Shown: in pieces, positions 42,895-52,384 of the stretch | Position numbering within the stretch: the first letter of the stretch is position 1 | Layout: the number at the start of each line of letters is the position of its first letter | Assembly (NCBI RefSeq): GCF_014172405.1 | Contig: NZ_WNXC01000011.1 | Location: 62,001-126,000, forward strand | DNA from: Pedobacter gandavensis | GTDB taxonomy: Bacteria > Bacteroidota > Bacteroidia > Sphingobacteriales > Sphingobacteriaceae | Direction of reading: 5' to 3' | DNA: 64,000 nt | The notes under the pieces: generated by a model | What the model was told of the DNA's origin: nothing | Databases searched by the model: none | What the model saw: only the letters and a program-made list of their open reading frames with translations | Made by a program: the position numbers and the translations under genes

Positions 42895-43857
42895 TTAAGG
42901 AAGCCAGTGGTATTTAAATCCCGGTACCTTACCCATATGGTAGTCGAAATTGATGGTACGACCTGCAAAATCCATCGCATTGCCTATAACTAGCGGGATA
43001 TTTAAGCTACAGTCATAAATTTTAAGACGTTCATCAGCAAAAGTGGTGATTTCAGTAAGGAGTTGGAGCGAATGTTCTTTAAGAATGTTCTTTGGGATCT
43101 GTATAGATACTTGTTCATGAACTTTACAATCTGCTCTGCCAATGGAGTAAACATCTCCCAGATGGATTCTTTCTGGTATCAGATCCCATTGTGTTAATCG
43201 CGCGCTTTCCTGTTGTTTATTTAACAACTGAGCGGAAACGGTAATGTTCTCCGGAATGAAAAGGGCCTTCTCTTGCATTTGAGGAATCAGGTTCAACATG
43301 ATTGCTACCTGAGGTTCTTTTTTTAATGCATTTAACATGGTTTCAGATATGACCAGATGTATGGCTTGGTCTGTTGGGAATTTATATTGTGTCGCATCAG
43401 CACAAATCCATTCTGCTACATACATTTCAATATCCAACGCTTTATATAATTTCTTTGATGCAGCTAATGAGCGTTCGTTAATGTCCAATAGATGAAACTG
43501 GACTTCTTCAGGGCTAAATAGTGTGGTAAATGGGGTCACTAAAGTAGCATAAGGTCCACAACCGGCATAAAGGATATGTAATTGCTGATTGGGGAAAGAC
43601 TGCTGAAGTTTTAAAATGGCCTTATAAATACCACGAATAAAGACCGCAGTTCTTTGAATTTCTAACAGACAATGTGCCGCTCCCGTAGGTGAAATGGCTT
43701 TTCCGGAAGGTAAAAGTATGTCCGTGTCGTTCATGTCTCCCGCTGAAATTGAGGTATGAGAAGCATATAATCGATGTAATTCATGAAGATTATCGTAGAT
43801 ATCTTTAAAGTTTTTGGGTTTGAATAATAAGGTTTGAGTGGACTTTTTTAAGATCAT
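42895..43857 (-). CDS. putative SAM-dependent methyltransferase
   Basis: 320 residues. LHILYAGCGPYATLVTPF (about 93-110) is a motif I SAM-binding loop, followed by motif II FHLLDINERSL (about 121-131), and AEWICADATQYKFP as motif III-like. HLVISETMLNALKKEPQVA then recalls the SE-x-M acidic loop of protein arginine methyltransferases. The C-terminal half (about 210-320) is beta-rich, as in PRMT-like enzymes. Target unknown. It stands alone on the minus strand, its start 70 bases from the divergent glutamine cyclotransferase gene. I am confident of the SAM fold and not of the substrate. Confidence 0.65.
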   Translation of the reverse strand: MILKKSTQTLLFKPKNFKDIYDNLHELHRLYASHTSISAGDMNDTDILLPSGKAISPTGAAHCLLEIQRTAVFIRGIYKAILKLQQSFPNQQLHILYAGCGPYATLVTPFTTLFSPEEVQFHLLDINERSLAASKKLYKALDIEMYVAEWICADATQYKFPTDQAIHLVISETMLNALKKEPQVAIMLNLIPQMQEKALFIPENITVSAQLLNKQQESARLTQWDLIPERIHLGDVYSIGRADCKVHEQVSIQIPKNILKEHSLQLLTEITTFADERLKIYDCSLNIPLVIGNAMDFAGRTINFDYHMGKVPGFKYHWLP

Positions 43858-43927
43858 GTGGCGCTATATTTGATTTGAAATTACACAAAAAGAGCTTACG
43901 TTATTAATTATCTATATCTTTCCTATT

Positions 43928-44734
43928 ATGAGACGAACATTCAGCTGTTGCTTATTTATCGTGGTGATCCTCGGTTGCCGGAATAATCAGCAAAGGGAGG
44001 CTAGCCAAAATGAAGGAGTGCCTTTCATCAACCATTATGTGACCAATAATTTTCCACATGATACGACCTTATTTACGGAGGGTTTTTTATTTCATGCCGG
44101 ACGGTTAACGGAGAGCACGGGTGCTCCGCTTGAACTTCAAAATACACGTTCTTTAATTGGGGTCCAAAATTTGGAAACAGGGAAGTTGGAAATCAAAATA
44201 GAGCTGGATAAGGCAAAATATTTCGGAGAAGGAATTGCCATTTTGAATGGGAAATTATACCAGCTGACCTATAAGAACCAGTTGGGATTTATTTATGACG
44301 CCACAACATTTAAAAAGATCTCGGAGTTTAAATATGCAAATTTGGAAGGTTGGGGTATGACTACCGATGACAAAAGCTTGATCATGAGTGATGGGACTGA
44401 TAATTTAACTTACATCAGTCCAAATACGATGTCGCCATTAAAGACCATTTCTGTAACAGAGGATGGGCAGCCAGTTATGCATCTTAATGAGCTGGAATTT
44501 ATTAAAGGCTATATCTATGCAAATGTTTATGGTACCAATTTTATCCTAAAAATTGATCCTACCAATGGTGATGTGGTTGGTAAATTAGACTTGAGAAAGG
44601 TTTTTACCTCCGAGAAAAACATGAATCCTGGTGCTTTGGAAATGAATGGGATCGCTTATGACCCAATTGCCGATAAGGTGTACATCACCGGTAAATTATG
44701 GGCACATATCTATGAAATTGATTTCAATAAATAA
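43928..44734 (+). CDS. glutaminyl-peptide cyclotransferase (plant/bacterial type), lipoprotein
   Basis: 268 residues. Lipobox VILGC (Cys at about 18). The mature domain is a five-bladed propeller of the glutamine cyclotransferase family, which turns N-terminal Gln into pyroglutamate. Signature blocks are FTEGFLFHAGRLTESTG, YFGEGIAILNGKLYQLTYKN, NLEGWGMTTD, LIMSDGTDNL and HLNELEFIKGYIYANVYGTN. The acidic ESTG, GEG and LNELE positions fit the family. The beta-lactamase gene starts 10 bases after the stop, so both are on one message; no functional link is known. It acts in the periplasm or on the cell surface. Confidence 0.9.
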   Translation: MRRTFSCCLFIVVILGCRNNQQREASQNEGVPFINHYVTNNFPHDTTLFTEGFLFHAGRLTESTGAPLELQNTRSLIGVQNLETGKLEIKIELDKAKYFGEGIAILNGKLYQLTYKNQLGFIYDATTFKKISEFKYANLEGWGMTTDDKSLIMSDGTDNLTYISPNTMSPLKTISVTEDGQPVMHLNELEFIKGYIYANVYGTNFILKIDPTNGDVVGKLDLRKVFTSEKNMNPGALEMNGIAYDPIADKVYITGKLWAHIYEIDFNK

Positions 44735-44744
44735 CTCAGCCCAT

Positions 44745-45539
44745 ATGAAAATTTATACGCTGTTCTTCTTTATGGTCTTGACAAGGGTGTCTAATCTGTA
44801 TGCTCAGGAGGAAAGAAAAGACTTTAAACCATTCTATGACCAATATCAGGTAAAAGGGACTTTCGTTTTATACGACCAGAAAAATGACCGATACCTTTAT
44901 TATAATAAGGAAGCGTCAAATAAAAGCTATTTGCCAGCCTCCACATTTAAAATCTGTAACTCTTTAATTGCCCTGGAGACTGCCGTCTTGAAGGATGAAT
45001 ATGAGATTTTGAAATGGGACAAAGAACAGCGTAGGGTTCCGGAATGGAATGCAGATACGGATATGAAGCAGGCATTTAAAAATTCTACGGTTTGGTTTTA
45101 TCAGGATGTAGCGAAAAAGATTGGGGAAGAAAGAATGAAATACTGGCTCCATAAATTAAAGTATGGCAATGAGGATGCTTCTGGTGGGATCAATGGTTTT
45201 TGGCTTTGGGGAGGATTGAGGATAACACCGATGCAGCAGATTGATTTTTTAAGAAGGTTAGCGGGGAATGCACTACCACTTTCCCAACGTACCATGGATA
45301 TCGTGAAGGGAATTATGATATCGAAAGATAGAGATGGTTTTGTAACTCGAGGAAAGACGGGTGCTGGGAAGCAAGATGGTGCTTACCTGGGCTGGTATGT
45401 GGGCTATGTAACCACGAAGGATAATGTTTTTTATTTTGCGAATTTTATTCAAACAGAAAGTAGAACCGATGATTTCGAATCTTCGAGAATCGAGATTACC
45501 AATCGGATTTTGGAAAAACTAGGTGTTTTCAATAAATAA
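44745..45539 (+). CDS. class D (OXA-type) beta-lactamase
   Basis: 264 residues from ATG 44745; the longer frame upstream overlaps the previous gene and lacks a signal. Signal peptide 1-20 (FFFMVLTRVSNLYAQ). All class D motifs are present: PASTFK with the nucleophile Ser66 and Lys69 (normally carbamylated), STV at 114-116, YGN at 140-142 and KTG at 204-206, plus LGWYVGY after it. Length fits the class. Such enzymes hydrolyse penicillins and sometimes carbapenems; the spectrum cannot be told. It is co-transcribed with a glutamine cyclotransferase and followed by a terminator. No mobile-element signs are adjacent, so it is probably intrinsic. Confidence 0.93.
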   Translation: MKIYTLFFFMVLTRVSNLYAQEERKDFKPFYDQYQVKGTFVLYDQKNDRYLYYNKEASNKSYLPASTFKICNSLIALETAVLKDEYEILKWDKEQRRVPEWNADTDMKQAFKNSTVWFYQDVAKKIGEERMKYWLHKLKYGNEDASGGINGFWLWGGLRITPMQQIDFLRRLAGNALPLSQRTMDIVKGIMISKDRDGFVTRGKTGAGKQDGAYLGWYVGYVTTKDNVFYFANFIQTESRTDDFESSRIEITNRILEKLGVFNK

Positions 45540-45627
45540 TAAACAAGGATCTTTTGTGTAAGAAAATGATTTTGATTTAAAACGAGAATTTGGATTAAAA
45601 TTAAACCCTAATAGCGTATTTATCGTG

Positions 45628-45650
45628 ATGCCCTTCCTTTGGAAGGGCAT
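45628..45650 (+). terminator. intrinsic terminator after the beta-lactamase gene
   Basis: Perfect 10-bp stem ATGCCCTTCC / GGAAGGGCAT with loop TTT, followed by TTTCATTT. Confidence 0.85.
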
Positions 45651-45870
45651 TTTCATTTAAAAGTAAAAATTTTGTAAAATAAATATCAGTAAGTCCTTGT
45701 GTATTAATTACACTATGATTATATTGGATTAATGGTATTTTTATAAACGTGCCAAAATACCGGAAGAGAATGCCAAAATCACATATTATAACCCTAAAAT
45801 TTAAACCCTAAAGCCTATGTAATGTAACCCTAACTAACCACACTTATTAACTATCCTAACCAAATATTTT
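45651..45870 (+). other. leader before SusC 3 with repeated AACCCTAA
   Basis: No gene. AACCCTAA occurs at about 45782, 45802 and 45826, and once more near 45604 before the terminator. This could be a regulatory word or low-complexity sequence. No clear -7 box. Confidence 0.35.
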
Positions 45871-48800
45871 ATGCTTAAAAACACACCAAATCTCAAAAAG
45901 AGGTCTCTCTTTTTGCTGGCTTGCTTGTTCCTAACTTTTGGAGCTGCCGCGCAAGTCAAAGTCACCGGTAAGGTTACCAGCAGTGACGACAAATTACCAA
46001 TTATCGGTGCTACAGTAAAAGTCAAGAACACCAACCAAGGGACACTGACAGATCCCAATGGTGCATTTGCCATCAATGTCAAACCCACAGATATCCTGAC
46101 CGTCTCTTTCTTAGGATATATTACCAAACAAATTACTGTAGGTAATCAAACGAACATCAATATTGTATTAAGTCCTGATGCCAGCGATCTGAACGAGGTC
46201 GTAGTAACAGGTTATACCAGTCAGCGTAAAAAAGACCTGACCGGTGCAGTTTCCGTAGTAAACATTGCACAATTAAAAGAACAACCTGCAGCAAGTGCAG
46301 TGGAAGCTTTACAAGGTAAAGCCCCAGGTGTTCAGATTGTAAATGACGGTGCACCAGGGTCAACCCCTCAAATCCGTATCCGTGGTATAACTACGATCGG
46401 TAATAATGACCCTTTGTATGTGATTGACGGAGTGCCTTATGAAGGAAAACTCAGTTGGTTAAATCAGAATGACATAGAATCGATGCAGGTATTAAAGGAT
46501 GCATCTTCTGCTTCAATTTATGGTTCAAGAGCAAATAATGGGGTAGTGATCATTACCACTAAAAAAGGAGTAATGGGTCCGCCACGTATCACATTTGATA
46601 CTTATTATGGTTCTCAAGTGCCTAGAAAGGGAACGTTCCCAAAAATGTTGACTCCGATTCAGTATGCTAATTATATGTTTGACGCCTACAGAAATGCTGG
46701 GTTACCACCAGCAGCTGGTGCAAACTATGGCACTGGTGCAACGCCAACACTGCCGGAATATTTGGTAGCGGGAGGTGTTTATGGACAGCTGATTACTGCT
46801 GCAGATGCTGATCCTTCTAAATATAATTATAGCAGAGATCCGGCAACCTTCTATCAAATCACGAAAGCCAATCAGGAAGGTACCAATTGGTTTGATGAGA
46901 TCACTAAAACTGCACCCATACAAAACTATCAGTTAAGTGCAGCAGGTGGTGGTGAAAATGCCATTTATAGTTTCGCCGCAGGATACCTTAACCAACAGGG
47001 AACCATCAAATACACAGGCTTTAAACGTTATAATGTTCGTGCAAATACCAGCTTTACTGCACTGGATAAAAAACTCCGCTTTGGAGAGAACTTGCAGTAT
47101 TCCTATTCTGAAGGTTTTGGTGTTGGTGTAAACCCGAATGTTTCAGGCGAGTATCAGGATGAAGGAAGTCCGATTGGCTGGGCTTACCGGATGAATAACA
47201 TTGTTCCTGTTTACGACATCAAGGGGAATTTCGCAGGAACCAAAGGTAGTCAGCTGGGCAACTCAGAAAACCCATTAGCTACCTTATTCCGTGGCAAGGA
47301 TAACGTGAATAAAAGCAATTTCTTCTTCGGGAATCTTTTCGCTGAATTGGACCTGGCTCCAGGCCTGACCGCTAAAACAAGTTTTGGCGTTCGCTATGAG
47401 AATTATAACGGCTTAACCATGAGGTATCCCAATTTGGAATTCTCAGAAGGTAATAATTCAAATAATCTGGGCGAGTATCAAGGCTATACCAGTGAATGGA
47501 CCTGGACAAATACCTTGGTTTATAACAAGATATTTGCTGAAAAACATCGTTTAAACCTCTTATTGGGTACAGAAGCCATCAACAATAGAAACCGACAGTT
47601 AAATGCCGGACGTAATGATTTCTTCCTTCTAGGGGATATGGATTATTATTACCTGAATGTGGGTACTTCTAACATTAGCAACGCGAGTGTAGGAACTGTA
47701 GGTAGTTTGTTCTCCCTTTTTGGACGTGCAGATTACGCTTATAACGACCGTTACCTGGCCAGTGTTACCTTACGTAGAGATGGTTCTTCTAACTTCGGGC
47801 CTCAACATAAATACGGTTATTTCCCAGCAGGAAGTGTTGCCTGGAGACTTTCTGAAGAAGGATTTATGAAAGGTAAAGTGAAATGGATTGAGGATTTAAA
47901 ATTAAGAGTGGGTTACGGAGAAACCGGAAATCAACGAATTACAAATAATCAATACCTGAATAGATTCCAGTCTTCATTAATTAGTTCTGCTTATGGTCTG
48001 GATGGCGGTAATAAAGTGATCACAGGAGTATGGCAAAATGCTTATGCAAATCCAGCTATTAAATGGGAGTCTTTAAGCTCTTTAAACGTTGGTTTAGACT
48101 TCAGTTTGTTTAAATCTGTAATTGATGGATCTGTGGATTGGTACAACAAGAAAACCAGCGATATGCTTTTTCCAGTACCATTGCCTGCCACCGCTGTAGG
48201 TATGGGGGCTTCTCCATTTGTAAATGCAGGAGATATGAGCAACAAAGGTGTCGAGTTTAACTTGGCGTATCATTACGGAAAAATCGACAACAAGCCTTTT
48301 AAATTTGATGTAGGTGTGAATTTCTCGAAAAACACCAATAAAATTGTGAAACTGGCTCCTGGTATTAACGAGCAATTATATGGTAATTTCAGAAGTATAA
48401 CCACCAGTATCCTTAAAGCAGGTCAACCATTTGGTTCTTTTTATGGCTATGACATGGTTGGTATTTACCAAAGTACTGCAGATGTTACCGGAAGTCCTTC
48501 TTACACAGGTGCCAGAGTTGGTGGTTTAAAATACAGAGATGTGAATGGAGACGGAAAGATTACTCCTGATGACCGAACCATTATTGGAAATCCAAACCCG
48601 GATTTTCTTTATTCTTTGAGCTTCAATGCCTCGTATAAAAATTTCGACATCTCTATGTTCTTTAATGGAGTGCAAGGAATTGACCTATATGAAGCTACCA
48701 GGTATTTTACGGACTTCTCTACCTTTACCGGTGCCAAAAGCGTTAGAATGTTAGACGCCTGGAGTCCTACCAATACCGGAAGCAAAATTCCATCACCAAA

Positions 48801-49104
48801 TATCAATGCCAGTGATTTTGAATATGCTTCCTCGAGCTATTACGTGCAGAATGGTAGTTATTTACGTATGAAAAATCTTCAAATTGGCTACTCGCTACCT
48901 GTTGAAAAAGTATTCGGACCAAAATGGGGCGTAAGCAAATTTAGAATTTATGCAAGTGCAACGAATCTGTTTACCATTACCAAGTACAAAGGACTTGACC
49001 CGGAAGTAAGTCAGGAAACAGAAACTTATTCTGCACTAGGTGTGGATAGGGGGATTTATCCAAGTCCACGTCAGTTCCTGTTGGGTTTAAGTGTAGGCTT
49101 TTAA
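45871..49104 (+). CDS. SusC/RagA-family TonB-dependent transporter (pair 3)
   Basis: 1077 residues. Signal peptide about 1-28 (FLLACLFLTFGAAAQ), beta domain about 29-105 (VTGKVTSSDDKLPIIGATVKVK), TonB box NEVVVTGYTSQ at about 110-120, a form with GYT in place of GYG, plug with DLTGAVSVVN, IRGITTIGN, PLYVIDGVPYEG and MQVLKDASSASIYGSRANNG, and barrel ending FLLGLSVGF with a DVNGDGKITPDDR loop. SusD starts 18 bases later. The pair is followed by a terminator, then an alpha/beta hydrolase under its own promoter. Substrate unknown. Confidence 0.95.
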   Translation: MLKNTPNLKKRSLFLLACLFLTFGAAAQVKVTGKVTSSDDKLPIIGATVKVKNTNQGTLTDPNGAFAINVKPTDILTVSFLGYITKQITVGNQTNINIVLSPDASDLNEVVVTGYTSQRKKDLTGAVSVVNIAQLKEQPAASAVEALQGKAPGVQIVNDGAPGSTPQIRIRGITTIGNNDPLYVIDGVPYEGKLSWLNQNDIESMQVLKDASSASIYGSRANNGVVIITTKKGVMGPPRITFDTYYGSQVPRKGTFPKMLTPIQYANYMFDAYRNAGLPPAAGANYGTGATPTLPEYLVAGGVYGQLITAADADPSKYNYSRDPATFYQITKANQEGTNWFDEITKTAPIQNYQLSAAGGGENAIYSFAAGYLNQQGTIKYTGFKRYNVRANTSFTALDKKLRFGENLQYSYSEGFGVGVNPNVSGEYQDEGSPIGWAYRMNNIVPVYDIKGNFAGTKGSQLGNSENPLATLFRGKDNVNKSNFFFGNLFAELDLAPGLTAKTSFGVRYENYNGLTMRYPNLEFSEGNNSNNLGEYQGYTSEWTWTNTLVYNKIFAEKHRLNLLLGTEAINNRNRQLNAGRNDFFLLGDMDYYYLNVGTSNISNASVGTVGSLFSLFGRADYAYNDRYLASVTLRRDGSSNFGPQHKYGYFPAGSVAWRLSEEGFMKGKVKWIEDLKLRVGYGETGNQRITNNQYLNRFQSSLISSAYGLDGGNKVITGVWQNAYANPAIKWESLSSLNVGLDFSLFKSVIDGSVDWYNKKTSDMLFPVPLPATAVGMGASPFVNAGDMSNKGVEFNLAYHYGKIDNKPFKFDVGVNFSKNTNKIVKLAPGINEQLYGNFRSITTSILKAGQPFGSFYGYDMVGIYQSTADVTGSPSYTGARVGGLKYRDVNGDGKITPDDRTIIGNPNPDFLYSLSFNASYKNFDISMFFNGVQGIDLYEATRYFTDFSTFTGAKSVRMLDAWSPTNTGSKIPSPNINASDFEYASSSYYVQNGSYLRMKNLQIGYSLPVEKVFGPKWGVSKFRIYASATNLFTITKYKGLDPEVSQETETYSALGVDRGIYPSPRQFLLGLSVGF

Positions 49105-49122
49105 TGATTAAATGAGAAACGT

Positions 49123-50826
49123 ATGAAAAAGATTAATTACATCATATTCGCAATATGTATGATTACTGCAGCAAGTTGTAGTAAGTCATTTTTAGATAAG
49201 AATCCCCAGGGGGAGTTGATTGTCCCTCAATTGACGACACAAGATGGCGTGGAAGCAACATTGACTGGCGCATATGGGCTTTTAAATGGAAATACGAACG
49301 GTACCTGGGGTAATTATGGCGCCGCACCGAGTCAGTGGTTATTGGGGGAAGTTACCTCCGATAATGCACACAAAGGAAGTGAAAACGGAGATCAACCCAA
49401 TATGAATTTATTGGAAAGACATGCACCAACCAGTACCAATGATAACTTGGAAAACCTTTGGAACCGTTGTTTTGAAGGGATTCTTCGTTGTAACAATACC
49501 TTAAAGATACTGGCATTGGTACAGGGAACAGACAAAAAATTCCCTGATGCCAGAGCTAAGGAAATTACTGCTGAGGCCAGGTTGTTACGCGCACATTATA
49601 ACTTTTTCTTAGTGAGGGCTTTTAAGAATGTCCCATTGATTACTGAGGCAACCACAGAGCCAGCAGTAGACAATATGAAGGATATTTATCCGGCTATTGT
49701 TGAGGACTTGAAGTTTGCAGTAGCCAATCTTACTCCCGCCTTCCCTAAAGGACAAATAGGTCGTGTCAATCAAATCGCTGCAAAGGCTTATTTAGGAAAG
49801 GTATATTTGTATCAAAAGAAATATCTTGATGCCTTGCCTTTGTTTAATGACGTAATGGCTTCCAGACCGGGTATTGAAACGATTCCTTACACGGATAATT
49901 TTGACGTGACCAAGGAAAATGGTCCTGAAGCTGTATTTGCGGTGCAAAATTCTGTAGGTACCGATGGATCTGGTGGAGATAATGGTAATGTGGGCGATAT
50001 GCTTAACTTCCCTTACAATAGTAGTCTACCCATCACTTGCTGCGGTTTCTTCCAGCCTTCTATAGATTTGGCGAATTCCTTTAAAGTGACTGCAGCTGGT
50101 CTACCATATCTGGATGGCTCTTATACAACTAATCCGTATGTATCTGATCGTGGAGTTGCCGATAAGGCTGGCTATAAGTTGGATGTTACTATTCCTTTAG
50201 ACCCACGTATAGACTATACCATGGGTAGAAGAGGAGTACCATTTTCGGACTGGGGTACGATGGCAGGTGATGCCTGGATCAGGGATGCCTCTAATGGTGG
50301 ACCTTTCCTGGCTTTAAAAAATGTGGTTAAAGCTTCAGAAATATCTGGTTTTACTGCTCCAGGGAACACAAATATTACGGCCTTAAATATTAATATTATT
50401 CGTCTTGCAGATGTCTATCTGATGGCTGCAGAATGTGAAGTGGAAGCCGGAAGTCTGCCAAATGCACTTGCTTTAGTCAATAGGATTAGAGATAGGGCTT
50501 CTAAATTGCCTAAAAAACAAGTAGGTGGTGTAGATGTTGCAGCATATCGTGTAAGTCCTTATCTTACTTTTCCAGACCAGGCATATGGACGTAACGCAGT
50601 GCGTTTCGAACGTCGTATGGAGCTTTCTCTGGAAGGTCATCGTTTTTATGATCTGGTACGATGGGGAATCTTGAAACAAAGAATGAGTGATTATTTCACC
50701 TTCGAAGGAGGGTATTTCAATTATCTAAAAGGTATTGTGCTGGCAGATAAAGATGAATACTTCCCAATTCCTCAGACTCAAATTGACCGTAGTAAAGGAA
50801 TATTGAAACAAAATCTAGGGTATTAA
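49123..50826 (+). CDS. SusD/RagB-family surface lipoprotein (pair 3)
   Basis: 567 residues. Lipobox TAASC (Cys at about 19) followed by SKSFLDKNPQGE. Family blocks: ITAEARLLRAHYNFFLVRAFKNVPL (parts, about 146-170), IAAKAYLGKVYLYQKKY, and the C-terminal ERRMELSLEGHRFYDLVRWG with PIPQTQIDRSKG. It contains an unusual loop with two adjacent Cys (LPITCCGFFQPS, about 304-315) that could form a disulfide or metal site. It is the lid for SusC 3, 18 bases after it, and ends with a strong terminator. Confidence 0.94.
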   Translation: MKKINYIIFAICMITAASCSKSFLDKNPQGELIVPQLTTQDGVEATLTGAYGLLNGNTNGTWGNYGAAPSQWLLGEVTSDNAHKGSENGDQPNMNLLERHAPTSTNDNLENLWNRCFEGILRCNNTLKILALVQGTDKKFPDARAKEITAEARLLRAHYNFFLVRAFKNVPLITEATTEPAVDNMKDIYPAIVEDLKFAVANLTPAFPKGQIGRVNQIAAKAYLGKVYLYQKKYLDALPLFNDVMASRPGIETIPYTDNFDVTKENGPEAVFAVQNSVGTDGSGGDNGNVGDMLNFPYNSSLPITCCGFFQPSIDLANSFKVTAAGLPYLDGSYTTNPYVSDRGVADKAGYKLDVTIPLDPRIDYTMGRRGVPFSDWGTMAGDAWIRDASNGGPFLALKNVVKASEISGFTAPGNTNITALNINIIRLADVYLMAAECEVEAGSLPNALALVNRIRDRASKLPKKQVGGVDVAAYRVSPYLTFPDQAYGRNAVRFERRMELSLEGHRFYDLVRWGILKQRMSDYFTFEGGYFNYLKGIVLADKDEYFPIPQTQIDRSKGILKQNLGY

Positions 50827-50845
50827 CCAATTGATTTTTTGCTGA

Positions 50846-50878
50846 AATCGGGTGTCCATGAAGAATGGATACCCGATT
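50846..50878 (+). terminator. intrinsic terminator of SusC/SusD pair 3
   Basis: 14-bp stem AATCGGGTGTCCAT / ATGGATACCCGATT with one mismatch and a 5-base loop, followed by T7. Confidence 0.88.
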
Positions 50879-50920
50879 TTTTTTTGAATTAGAAATCCAG
50901 AAAAGGGAATCAAATAATGC

Positions 50921-50928
50921 TAACTTTG
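50921..50928 (+). promoter_or_regulatory. candidate -7 box of the DUF3887 hydrolase gene
   Basis: TAACTTTG matches TAnnTTTG, 41 bases before the ATG. This fits a separate promoter after the terminator at 50846. No clear -33 box. Confidence 0.4.
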
Positions 50929-50969
50929 GTTTAGGACCACATTAAACAAAACACAATCCTTAAAATTAG

Positions 50970-52286
50970 ATGAAGAAAGTTATTTTATTATTTTTTGCCC
51001 TGTTGATCTCGGTTGCCGGGTTTTCACAAGGCATATTGACACTGTTTGCCCGCTCAGATGAATTTATGAAGGCGATGGAACAGGAAAAGTTTACTGAAGC
51101 ACACGGCTTTTTCGATGTGAGTGTGCAGACGAAGATCTCTCCGGAAAACTTGCAAACAATATGGGGGACATTGACCACAAATTATGGGAAATATATCGGA
51201 ATGGACGTCGTGCAAAGTAAATCCGAAGGGGAGTATTTCACCGTTTCAGTAAATGCAGAATTTGAAAAAGATACACAGGGATTTTTACTGGTTTTCAATA
51301 AAAGTGATAAGTTAGTCGGTCTGTTCCCAAGACAATTGAATAAAGTTGCTGCCTATGTAAGGCCAGCTTATGTGGATACCGCCGCTTATAAAGAAAAGGA
51401 AATCTATGTGAAAACGCCCGGACATAGTTTGGTGGGTTTATTAACCACACCTGCTAAAGGCAGTAATTTCCCAATCGTAGTGTTGTTACACGGCTCTGGT
51501 CCAAGCGATATGGATGAAACTGTTGGCCCTAATAAGCCACTTAAAGACCTGGCAGGAGGTTTAGCGAGTAAAGGAATTGCCAGCATCCGTTATGTGAAAA
51601 GAACATTGGCCTATGCAGGCGACTTTAATAAAGTGTTTACCGTTAAAGAAGAGGTTATGGACGATGCATTGGCTGCAATTGCATTAGCGAAAACCATTCC
51701 CGGTGTGGACAAGAGTAAGATCTTTGTATTCGGACATAGCATGGGTGGTATGTTGGCGCCAAAATTGGCTTTGCAGGCTCCAGAAATAAAAGGTATTGTG
51801 CTTGCCGCTGCACCAGCGAGGAAGTTAACAGACATCATCGAAGAACAGAATAGATATTCCGTTGAACAGGCTAAGGATACTACTGGTAACTTGCAGAAGC
51901 AATTGGAAGAAGTATTGAAACAAACCGCAAAAACCAGGATTACTACATTTGGAAATGTGAAACCTGATTCCTCATTATTGGGTTTGCCTGCCGCTTACTG
52001 GGTGGATTTAAATCAGTATGATCAAGTAGCAACGGCGAAAAAATTGAGCAAGCAAAAGATTTTTGTAGTTCAAGGCGCTTTTGATTTCCAGGTCTCTACA
52101 CAAGATTTCGACCTATGGAAAGCTGCATTGGGCAAGAAAAGTAATGTTACCTTGAAATTGTACCCGGATTTAAACCATCTGTTTATTCCCCAAAAAGAAA
52201 AAGGAAATATGAGCCAGTATGGGATACCAGGCAGTGTTTCAGAATTGTTAGTGAATGATCTAGTAAATTGGATAAAAGCAAAATAA
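50970..52286 (+). CDS. secreted alpha/beta hydrolase with N-terminal DUF3887
   Basis: 438 residues. Signal peptide 1-19 (LLISVAGFSQ). DUF3887 domain about 28-125 (FMKAMEQEKFTEAHGFFDVSV, VGLFPRQL). Then an alpha/beta hydrolase: oxyanion loop VVLLHGSGPSD (about 170-180), nucleophile elbow FGHSMGG with Ser257, a likely Asp in VQGAFDFQV and the catalytic His in LNHLF near the C-terminus. The type resembles periplasmic dienelactone hydrolase/acyl esterases common beside SusCD loci. It likely cleaves an ester; the substrate is unknown. It is separated from SusD 3 by a terminator, so regulation may differ. Confidence 0.9.
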   Translation: MKKVILLFFALLISVAGFSQGILTLFARSDEFMKAMEQEKFTEAHGFFDVSVQTKISPENLQTIWGTLTTNYGKYIGMDVVQSKSEGEYFTVSVNAEFEKDTQGFLLVFNKSDKLVGLFPRQLNKVAAYVRPAYVDTAAYKEKEIYVKTPGHSLVGLLTTPAKGSNFPIVVLLHGSGPSDMDETVGPNKPLKDLAGGLASKGIASIRYVKRTLAYAGDFNKVFTVKEEVMDDALAAIALAKTIPGVDKSKIFVFGHSMGGMLAPKLALQAPEIKGIVLAAAPARKLTDIIEEQNRYSVEQAKDTTGNLQKQLEEVLKQTAKTRITTFGNVKPDSSLLGLPAAYWVDLNQYDQVATAKKLSKQKIFVVQGAFDFQVSTQDFDLWKAALGKKSNVTLKLYPDLNHLFIPQKEKGNMSQYGIPGSVSELLVNDLVNWIKAK

Positions 52287-52314
52287 AGAAGGAGCGGAAG
52301 TAATTCTGATGAGT

Positions 52315-52367
52315 TTGAGGATGTAAAATAAGCGGTGTTTCTATACCTCCAATTTACATCCTCAAAT
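52315..52367. terminator. long inverted repeat between convergent genes
   Basis: A perfect 14-bp stem TTTGAGGATGTAAA / TTTACATCCTCAAA with a 25-base loop lies between the hydrolase and the facing Spy-like gene. The loop is long for a terminator and T tracts are weak. Confidence 0.5.
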
Positions 52368-52384
52368 CTTCTAACCCTGCCAAA

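Noticed and set aside
44646..44744. Longer N-terminus for the beta-lactamase
   Set aside because: It overlaps the cyclotransferase gene in another frame and would bury the signal peptide that begins at 44745.
45600..45840. Telomere-like AACCCTAA words
   Set aside because: Only four scattered copies in an AT-rich leader of a bacterial operon; not an array.
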